Below, in pieces: positions 56,296 through 64,000 of a stretch of 64,000 nucleotides of DNA (its first letter is position 1; every line of letters starts with the position of its first letter). The translations under genes and the position numbers were made by a program. Origin of the DNA: Trissonchulus latispiculum (Eukaryota > Nematoda > Enoplea > Enoplida > Ironidae); assembly GCA_030248195.1 (NCBI GenBank), contig JASAND010031982.1:1-64000 (forward strand). The letters run 5' to 3'. Below the pieces are notes generated by a model. The model was not told the DNA's origin. It ran no database searches and saw only the letters and a list, made by a program, of their open reading frames with translations.

Positions 56296-59200
56296 GGCCC
56301 AACTCTGCTATCCGGCACCCTAGCTAATAGTTGTGCAAGTCAACTGCACAACTTTTCAAATTTGTGCAGGACTGTCTCAGCTTAAAAATATGCCAAAGGA
56401 TTAAATTTGGCGCTGCATAACAACTGCACATATGTTAAAGATTTAACGGCGGAATAAAAGAGCACTTGGAAAACGGCACCTGGACTTGGAAAACAACTAC
56501 AATGGGGAGGTGGATCAGTAACTTAATATTTAATACAAACAATGCTGCCTCAATGCCTCAAACAAAGTGCTTCATTCCCGAAGGGCCTTGTGTATTTTCC
56601 TATGACATGTTTTCATTTTCAGAGCATAAAAATTAAAGACAAGTGTCCAAATTTAGGTAAAATTCATCATTCCCGAAGGGCCTTGTGCTTTTTAAATAGT
56701 TCGTCCCCGCTATCCGGCGTAGATATGAAAAATTTTGAATTTTCTGAGTTACGCCAGACCGGCGTAAATTTGACATTTTCGCCTATGTTTTACATGTATT
56801 TACGCCGGATAACGGTAATATACCGCTATCCGGCGTAAATATGAAAAATTGATAATTTTAAGAGTTACGCCAGAGTTACGCCAGAGCGACGTAAATTTGA
56901 CTTTTTCGCCTATGTTTTACATGTATTTACGCCGGATAACGGTAATATACCGCTATCCGGCGTAGATATGAAAAATTGAGAATTTTAAGAGTTACGCCAG
57001 AGCGACGTAAATTTGACTTTTCGCCTATGTTTTACATGTATTTACGCCGGATAACGGTAATATACCGCTATCCGGCGTAAATATGAAAAATTGATAATTT
57101 TAAGAGTTACGCCAGAGCGACGTAAATTTGACTTTTTCGCCTATGTTTTACATGTATTTACGCCGGATAACGGTAATATACCGCTATCCGGCGTAGATAT
57201 GAAAAATTGAGAATTTTAAGAGTTACGCCAGAGCGACGTAAATTTGACTTTTCGCCTATGTTTTACATGTATTTACGCCGGATAACGGTAATATACCGCT
57301 ATCCGGCGTAAATATGAAAAATTGATAATTTTAAGAGTTACGCCAGAGCGACGTAAATTTGACTTTTTCGCCTATGTTTTACATGTATTTACGCCGGATA
57401 ACGGTAATATACCGCTATCCGGCGTAGATATGAAAAATTGAGAATTTTCAGAGTTACGCCAGAGCGGCGTAAATTTGACTTTTTCGCCTATGTTTTACAT
57501 GTATTTACGCCGGATAACGGTAATATACCGCTATCCGGCGTAAATATGAAAAATTGATTATTTTAAGAGTTAGGCCAGAGCGGCGTAAATTTGACTTTTT
57601 CGCCTATGTTTTACATGTATTTACGCCGGATAACGGTAATATACCGCTATCCGGCGTAAATATGAAAAATTGAGAATTTTCAGAGTTACACCAGAGCGGC
57701 GTAAATTTGACATTTTCGCCTATGTTTTACATGTATTTACGCCGGATAACGGTAATATACCGCTATCCGGCGTAAATATGAAAAATTGACAATTTTAAGA
57801 GAAACGCCAGGGCGGCGTAAATTTGACTTTTCGCCTATGTTTTACATGTATTTACGCCGGATAACGGTAATATACCGCTATCCGGCGTAAATATGAAAAA
57901 TTGAGAATTTTCAGAGTTACGCCAGAGCGGCGTAAATTTGACATTTTCGCCTATGTTTTACATGTATTTACGCCGGATAACGGTAATATACCGCTATCCG
58001 GCGTAAATATGAAAAATTGACAATTTTAAGAGTTACGCCAGAGCGGCGTAAATTTGACTTTTCGCCTATGTTTTACATGTATTTACGCCGGATAACGGTA
58101 ATATACCGCTATCCGGCGTAAATATGAAAAATTGACAATTTTAAGAGAAACGCCAGAGCGGCGTAAATTTGACTTTTCGCCTATGTTTTACATGTATTTA
58201 CGCCGGATAACGGTAATATACCGCTATCCGGCGTAAATATGAAAAATTGAGAATTTTCAGAGTTACGCCAGAGCGGCGTAAATTTGACATTTTCGCCTAT
58301 GTTTTACATGTATTTACGCCGGATAACGGTAATATACCGCTATCCGGCGTAAATATGAAAAATTGACAATTTTAAGAGTTACGCCAGAGCGGCGTAAATT
58401 TGACTTTTCGCCTATGTTTTACATGTATTTACGCCGGATAACGGTAATATACCGCTATCCGGCGTAAATATGAAAAATTGACAATTTTAAGAGTTACGCC
58501 AGAGCGGCGTAAATTTGACATTTTCGCCTATGTTTTACAGTTATTTACGCCGGATAACGTTAAAATACCGCTATCCGGCGTAAATATGAAAAATTGACAA
58601 TTTTAAGAGTTACGCCAGAGCGGCGTAAATTTGACTTTTCGCCTATGTTTTACATGTATTTACGCCGGATAACGGTAATATACCGCTATCCGGCGTAAAT
58701 ATGAAAAATTGACAATTTTAAGAGTTACGCCAGAGCGGCGTAAATTTGACATTTTCGCCTATGTTTTACATGTATTTACGCCGGATAACGGTAATATACC
58801 GCTATCCGGCGTAAATATGAAAAATTGACAATTTTAAGAGTTACGCCAGAGCGGCGTAAATTTGACTTTTCGCCTATGTTTTACATGTATTTACGCCGGA
58901 TAACGGTAATATACCGCTATCCGGCGTAAATATGAAAAATACGCCAACGCGTAAGTCTGAATTCTTCGATCAGAGGCTATTTACGCCAGTCACTGAAAAA
59001 TCACAAGGCCCTTCGGGAATAAAGAAATTTGTTTTTAAGGTGATCTCGTTACTGTGGATGTATGCTTATTGCAGTTGTTGTATGTCTTTGTTGTTCCATG
59101 ATGTTTAATAAGGAGATAGCTCTTCGGGAATGAAGGTCTTCGTTAGTGGAGGCATTTTGAATTATGTGCACTGTAAATGGTTGCTATCAAGTGCAATCAT

Positions 59201-59390
59201 AGAAAGGTGCCGGATAGCAGTTTCGTTAATTTTATAAATAGTTTGCAGCCAGCTAATTGATTGCTTCATAGCATTCCAGGTTGTGCACATTAGTTATTTC
59301 CAAAGCTCGGATCATGCTGCACAAATTTGGAAAGTTGTGCAGTGGATTTGCACAACTATTAGCTAGGGTGCCGGATAGCAGAGTTGGGCC
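56296..59390. mobile_element. 3.1 kb inverted-repeat element carrying a satellite, inserted in the GPCR
   Basis: TIRs of about 74 bp (56296-56369 and 59317-59390) start GGCCCAACTCTGCTATCC. The target duplication is 8 bp with one mismatch (CTAAGGCT 56288-56295, CTAAGGTT 59391-59398). Inside the ends lie inverted CCCGAAGGGCCTTGTG motifs (near 56576, 56671 and 59000) and the satellite block. No transposase. The 8-bp duplication fits hAT-type or related transposases, although the ends lack the usual CAG. Confidence 0.92.
56700..58940. repeat. ~116-bp palindromic satellite, about 19 units
   Basis: The word CCGCTATCCGGCG occurs 20 times at about 116-118 base spacing, from 56707 to about 58911. Each unit holds a long dyad: TTTACGCCGGATA, a short centre with CGGTAATATACCG, then TATCCGGCGTAAA. 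It also has AT-rich text with GTTACGCCAGAGCGGCGTAA, itself a dyad. The first units alternate GTAGATATG and GTAAATATG, a two-unit higher-order pattern. Later units alternate GACTTTTCG and GACATTTTCG. Confidence 0.96.
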
Positions 59391-59965
59391 CTAAGGTTGT
59401 ACGGCCTAAGCTTTAGCAAAATTTGCTACATACTTTCAGCACTGTCAAGCGACTATTTATTTCACGTTTACTTGCCACACAATATGTTGTTGTCTGTCGT
59501 TTGCATTATATTGTACTCAGTTGCACTAATTGTTCTGCCCTGTCAAAATGAGGAAAAGCTTAACAGTTCTGTCCTCAAAATTAAGCGGGAACGACAGAAG
59601 AAAGCAACAAAAATGATGGCTATTGTAATGCTATTCACCCTATTCTTGTATACCATACCTTATGCACTTGTTTTCATGCTACTGTATTCTAATTTAGCTG
59701 GTACCTTTGTAGCCAGCCTAGTTGTGCCGCTGTCGACAGTTTTAAAGAATTTCAATTCTGAAATTAATATAATTATTTATTTTTTGAAAAACCAAGACAT
59801 CAGAGGTGGAACTCTTCGCATACTTGGATGCTACGGAACCAAGAATCAAGTTAATCACTCCAGCAAAAGGCAAGGATGAAGTATATACTGAATCTGCAGT
59901 TTTTGTTGTTTTGAATCGCATTTGATTTTAAATACGTGACGCGCAATAAGTTACTATAATTAAAT

Positions 59966-60017
59966 TATGTCAAGAAAATGAGGTAAACGCGGGCCAGCAG
60001 GCGGATCCACGAAGGAT
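59966..60017 (+). repeat. ~50-bp dispersed repeat, copy 2
   Basis: ATGTCAAGAAAATGAGGTAA, then GCGGGCCAGCAGGCGGATCC and ACGAAGGAT. Matches 29597-29647. Confidence 0.65.
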
Positions 60018-60024
60018 GCACGGC

Positions 60025-61626
60025 ATTAATCATAGAGAAATAATGAAAAACGCCTGCCTGCAGTCACTAAGGACGAAGCCTTAGTCCGAACAGGAGAGAG
60101 CCAATGGGCGCTGTGAGCGCTCTTACCCAGAGAGAACTAGTCTCTGGAGCTCCTGCCTGTTTACCTAATTTTCTTGATGTAAATGCTGTTTATATCTCTA
60201 CGGAGATCCGCGGGCCACTGCAGTCCTCTTTCTGTGCATAGAACAGTCAAAGAGGTTTTGATAAAACCTTCTCTGGTTATGTTGCAGCACAGATAGAGCC
60301 GAGCTGGCTGTCCTTCTGGGACAACCAGGCAGGAGCTCCAGAGACTAAAGTCTGACCAAAAATTCTTGGAACCGAAATGTGAGCGGCTGTCCTGAGTTAT
60401 CATTTGAAGGTAGCCTATATAATGTATATATTTTTCGAATCCTCAGGAACCCGAGATTTCGAAAATCCGAAAAATTCCGAAATTTCGGATTTCATTCACG
60501 GAAAATTGAAAATTTTTAGTTTTTCGCCCAATTTTTATCGCAATCAAAATTTGGTTCTCACAGTCGAATAGAGCTGGTCCCGCTGCACATTTTTGCTCCT
60601 TTTCACGAAGCTTTTCACGAAAATGCACCCAATTTCCGGAATTCCGTATTTTCTAAATTACCGGATTTTAAAAATTTCGTCCAATACCCTCAAGATGGGT
60701 ATCATTCGAAAGCTCTTATCGGGCTGAACAACTTTTGTAATAGAACGAACTCGTGAAAATGCACTCAATTCCCGGAATTCGCGAAAACCGGATTTTCCGG
60801 ATTTTAAAAATTTTCTCCAATACCCGCAATATGGGTATCATTCGAGAGCTCTTGATGAGCTGAACAAATCTTGTACTAGAACCAATGTCGGAAAATGCAC
60901 CTAAATCCCGGAATTCACAAATTCGGATTTCACACTAGCTTGGAAGTTTTTCGTGAATTCCGAGAATTAGGCTCTCTTCTGCAAGTTGGTTCTATTACAA
61001 TATTTGTTCAGCTCATCAAGAGCTCTCGAATGATACCCATATTGTGGGTATTGGAGAAAATTTTTAAAATCCGGAAAATCCGGTTTTCGCGAATTCCGGG
61101 AATTGAGTGCATTTTCACGAGTCCGTTCTATTACAAAAGTTGTTCAGCCCGATAAGAGCTTTCGAATGATACCCATCTTGAGGGTATTGGAGGAAATTTT
61201 TAAAATCCGGTAATTTAGAAAACCCGGAATTCCGGAAATTGGGTGCATTTTCGTGAAAAGCTTCTAGGAACAAAAATGTGTAGCGGGACCAGCTCTATTC
61301 GACTGTGAGAACCAAATTTTGATTGCGATAAAAATGGGGCGAAAAATTAAAAATTTTCAATTTTCCGTGAATGAAATCCGGAATTTCGGAATTTTTCGGA
61401 TTTTCGAAATCTCGGGTTCCTGAGGATTCTAAAAATATATACATTATATAGGCTACCTTCAAATGATAACTCAGGACAGCCGCTCACATTTCGGTTCCAA
61501 GAATTTTTGGTCAGACTTTAGTTCTCCCTGGGTAAGAGCGCTCACAGCGCCCATTGGCTCTCTCCTTTTCGGACTAAGGCTTCGGCCTTAGTGACTGCAG
61601 GCAGGCGTTTTTCATTATTTCTATGT
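60025..61626. mobile_element. 1.6 kb foldback element, two long arms
   Basis: The left arm (from CATAGAGAAATAATGAAAAA) and the right arm (to the complement, ending about 61626) pair over most of their length. They share CGCCTGCCTGCAGTCACTAA, GGGCGCTGTGAGCGCTCTTA and repeated GATACCCAT / GGGTATTGGAG blocks, with the centre near 60,950. A 15-base flank, ATAATTAAATTATGT, lies at about 59955 and 61628. This suggests a target duplication that also encloses the 59966 repeat. Confidence 0.85.
60140..60345. mobile_element. 206-bp TA-flanked MITE nested in the left foldback arm
   Basis: Ends GTCTCTGGAGCTCCTGCC and its complement are bounded by TA (60138-60139, 60346-60347). The right arm of the host element reads GACTTTAGTTCTC at the corresponding place, i.e. 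an uninterrupted single TA. This shows insertion after the arms formed. Confidence 0.88.
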
Positions 61627-61642
61627 ATAATTAAATTATGTA

Positions 61643-62399
61643 AATGGTTTCTGGATTTTATGGATTATGGCCGAAAGACTTTGACCAATTGTTAAGTTTT
61701 CATCGTCACTAAAATCCCAGTTGTGCATTAGGCACTTAGATTGTATCTGTAATGTTACAGCTGTTTCAAAATTCTTTTCGTTCATAAAATGCTTATAAAA
61801 TTCACTTTTCACTTGAATTACTGTTCAATTTTGTTAAATAAGTTTCTTTGTTCTTTTATCATAAAAGTTGTTTTAAGGATGTTTATTTTTCATTTTTGAA
61901 AATTTTTTAATTTTTTTAAATTGATATATATTTCACTTTATGGTATTGTTGCATCACATCACACTATATAAGATAGCACTTTCTGTTTAACATATTTTTC
62001 ACCAGGAGTGTATTATACTTATACACAGCTAAGTTCTTTAATTGTTGTATTTTCCCTCACTAAATATCCCTGTAACTTTGCTAACTTCGTTCTATTTATT
62101 CTATAGTTATTGTGAAATATGTCTGGAACTGAACACAACGCAGAAGCAAGACGTCTGAAATTCAGAAGTGTGGACTGTGGACGCTCAATTTGTAGTGTGC
62201 AATGCAATTGTGCGCTGAAAGTTGTACACATTGAATTCCAATCCCGGTTGAAAGCTCTTTCCGCTGAAGCACCTGTAGAATATAGGAAATATTGGTGTGT
62301 TAATCCTAAGTATACGGTAGCTGACTCTAAACCAAAATGTTACATTTCATGAACAATCAAGATAAAATTGTGGTTGCCTATTTTCGTGGCCTAGCATGA
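61643..62399. other. Intergenic; one small unassigned ORF
   Basis: AT-rich. A 77-codon frame at 62119-62352 (starting MSGTEHNAEARR, cysteine-containing) follows CTATAGTTATTGTGAAAT. It has no recognisable domain and may be chance. Confidence 0.3.
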
Positions 62400-63051
62400 T
62401 CAAGAGTTTATAATACCAAGAGTGAGACACTCAGCTCTTCCTAATAGAATAAGCTTGCAAGATGCTCGAATTTCGAAACATTAAGGCCGAAATCTCAGGG
62501 GGGGGGGGCTTCTCAGCGTGTAAGCATACAACACTGACATTTTTTGAAAACGGGCGTTTTCGACAAATTAAATTCTATAACTTGAGCTAGGAAAATCGTA
62601 CAGCAATACTTTTTATATCATTCTATTGCGTAGAATGAGATCTTTTTAACGATATAAAAACTGTATAGTTCGGTTAAGTAATCTCTTACAAAACCGGCAA
62701 TAAAGCATCCTTGCCACGAAAATTCTGATAATTTCATCATTTCTTAGAAAAATCTTACGTTGTTGCTGAATTTATGAGGGATTGCCTAAACCGAACTTCA
62801 TAATTTTTATATCGTTAAAAATATCTCGTTTTACGCAACATAATGATATAAAAATTATTGCTGTACAATTTTCCTAGCTCAAGTTATAGAATTTAATGTC
62901 GAAAACATCCGTTTTTGAAAAATGTCAGCGTTGTACGTTTACACGCTGAGAGCCCCCCCCCGAGATTTCGGCCTTAATGTTTCGAGCATCTCGCAAGCTT
63001 ATTCCATTGGGAAGAGCTGAGTGTCTTACTTTTGGTATTATAAACTCTTGG
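62400..63051. mobile_element. Foldback MITE, ~650 bp
   Basis: The ends CAAGAGTTTATAATACC and GGTATTATAAACTCTTGG are inverted, and the arms pair over about 300 bases each. They share GACACTCAGCTCTTCC, TAAGCTTGC, GGCCGAAATCTC with a G run, and TATAACTTGAGCTAGGAAAA. Non-coding. Confidence 0.9.
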
Positions 63052-63360
63052 TATGATTCATATATGTGAACTATAGTTCAGGAATGGCGGATCAGTAGTC
63101 AGTTGGGATGTCTTGTGTGCCGTGGTCCGTGGGTAGGTTGTTTAGGGTAAATTCAGACAGTTCTGCCATTTTTGCTACAACCTAATTTGAGTGATAGTTT
63201 TTGTGAGTTATGTCTAGTTTTATGTTTGGATAATGTTCGGTTTATTTTGATATATGAATAAATAGCAGCATTGATATAGAAATATTTTCTATTATTGAGC
63301 GAGCTCTATTTCGACTTGTTGCAATGTATTGCACCAAGGAGCTTTATTAACATTAGGATT

Positions 63361-63545
63361 AGAGATGAGGACGAGCCGGGATTTTCCGGCTCGGCTCGGC
63401 TCGGCTCGGGAGAAAATGTGGTCGGCTCGGCTCGGCTCGGCTCGCGGGCATACCCGGCTCGGCTCGGCTCGGCTCGCGGGCATACCCGGCTCGGCTCGGC
63501 TCGGCTCGGGAAGAATATTGAAAGTGGGTCGGCTCGGCTCGTATA
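63361..63545. repeat. GGCTC pentamer arrays after a TAGAGATGAGG end
   Basis: Four blocks of 3-5 GGCTC units (63390-63408, 63422-63444, 63456-63477, 63488-63508) and a short fifth at 63530, separated by GGGCATACC or similar. The start TTAGAGATGAGGACGAGCC resembles hAT MITE ends, but no matching right end is seen. Confidence 0.75.
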
Positions 63546-63715
63546 TCCTATATTCTACGAAAGTGGACGGGCACCCATTCCTGCTTGTTTTTCTTAAAAT
63601 CTATCATTATTTTATTCTATGTATATAATATGGAAAGGAACCACTGATAAACGCCGAAAAAAATCACGAGAAAACTTTTTGTTTTCCGCAGTCTTGAAAA
63701 GGAATATATAATCTG

Positions 63716-64000
63716 TTAAGGTGGTGATTCCTTTTGGGCACATATTGTTGTTTGGCGGCGTAAATCAAGATGAAATTTGATGAAACTTTCCGAAATAAGT
63801 TCTTTTAGCGTTCTAACACCCGCCGCGCAATCTCGATTCAAGAATTCGAGATTTCCGGTCAGAGTGGTTTTTTCCAATTTCTGAACGTTTGGCAGCTGCT
63901 ATACAGTAATGACTATATTCATTCGAAAGATCTCATTGAGCTTCACATTTTTGCTTTTTAAAGTAAGTTTCTAGCTTTTCTCTACCGTGAGATATAGCCG
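63716..64000. mobile_element. Partial second copy of the TTAA-flanked element (runs off the window)
   Basis: Starts TTAAGGTGGTGATTCCTTTT and resembles the reverse complement of the right end of the 5218-6135 element, including GGCACATAT, TTTTAGCGTT-TAACAC and CGCACAAT-like blocks. The far end lies beyond the window. Confidence 0.7.

Larger units (their letters stand above)
55805..59879 (+). pseudogene. Rhodopsin-like GPCR relic, broken by a TAG and by a 3.1 kb insertion
   Basis: Coding parts are 55805-56295 and 59399-59879 in the same frame once the element and one target duplication are ignored (about 323 residues). Segments fit seven membrane helices: TM1 with FGNGLII, TM2 after HRREYILPAVL, TM3 ending SIDRL (a DRY variant, Asp117), TM4, TM5 (NMLLSVVCIILY), TM6 after KKATKMM, and TM7 ending NSEINIIIYFLK (NPxxY-like). 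An in-frame TAG stands at 56018-56020, and the transposon interrupts the loop after TM4. Length and layout fit family A receptors such as invertebrate peptide or chemosensory receptors; the ligand is unknown. The remaining frame has no other stop or shift, so inactivation seems recent. An AACAG acceptor just upstream leaves a 5' exon possible. Confidence 0.85.

Noticed and set aside
56700..58940. Regularly spaced repeats as a CRISPR array
   Set aside because: There are no unique spacers: the whole ~116-bp unit repeats, in an animal-type genome with no cas genes.

Overview
This is intron-rich eukaryotic DNA, most likely from an invertebrate animal. It carries a 16-exon gene with consistent GT-AG splice sites, a seven-helix receptor relic, a nuclear-type tRNA without an encoded CCA, and a very high load of short transposons, foldback elements and homopolymer-rich repeats. 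There is no operon structure, ribosome-binding-site pattern or CRISPR. I cannot name the species. The presence of an HELLS/LSH remodeller shows only that the lineage kept this protein.

Layout. Positions 1-9300 are repeats: a large inverted repeat, a 1.69 kb tandem duplication, arrays of palindromic CCAGTA/TACTGG words and of GAAACT words, and a TTAA-flanked element. Positions 9300-21260 are mostly unassigned, apart from one tRNA-like gene (14041) and a cluster of G/C-tract repeats (18.4-19.4 kb). Positions 21263-53079 (+) hold the only complete host gene I can reconstruct, an 838-residue HELLS/LSH SNF2-family remodeller. Its introns hold most of the other features. Intron 5 carries a hAT-like element with a degenerate LTR element inside it, then a foldback element containing a LINE fragment. 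Intron 10 is 18.1 kb and carries an antisense Gln/Gly-rich gene, several nested TA-flanked and hAT-like elements, and an intact reverse-transcriptase ORF (46014-47858).

Positions 55805-59879 hold a single-exon rhodopsin-like GPCR relic. It is broken by one in-frame TAG and by a 3.1 kb element with 74-bp inverted ends and an 8-bp target duplication. That element contains about 19 units of a ~116-bp satellite, and each unit is built around the same GCTATCCGGC word as the element's own ends. Positions 60-64 kb hold further foldback elements, a GGCTC array, and one end of a second TTAA element.

The most notable pattern is that several unrelated short elements share one architecture: short inverted ends plus an expanded array of a family-specific word next to or between them (CCCCGG, GACCCGGT, GAGACC, GCTATCCGGC; perhaps also GGCTC, GAAACT and CCAGTA). 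Several insertions can be proved inside the window by exact target duplications or by comparison with an uninterrupted paralogue.
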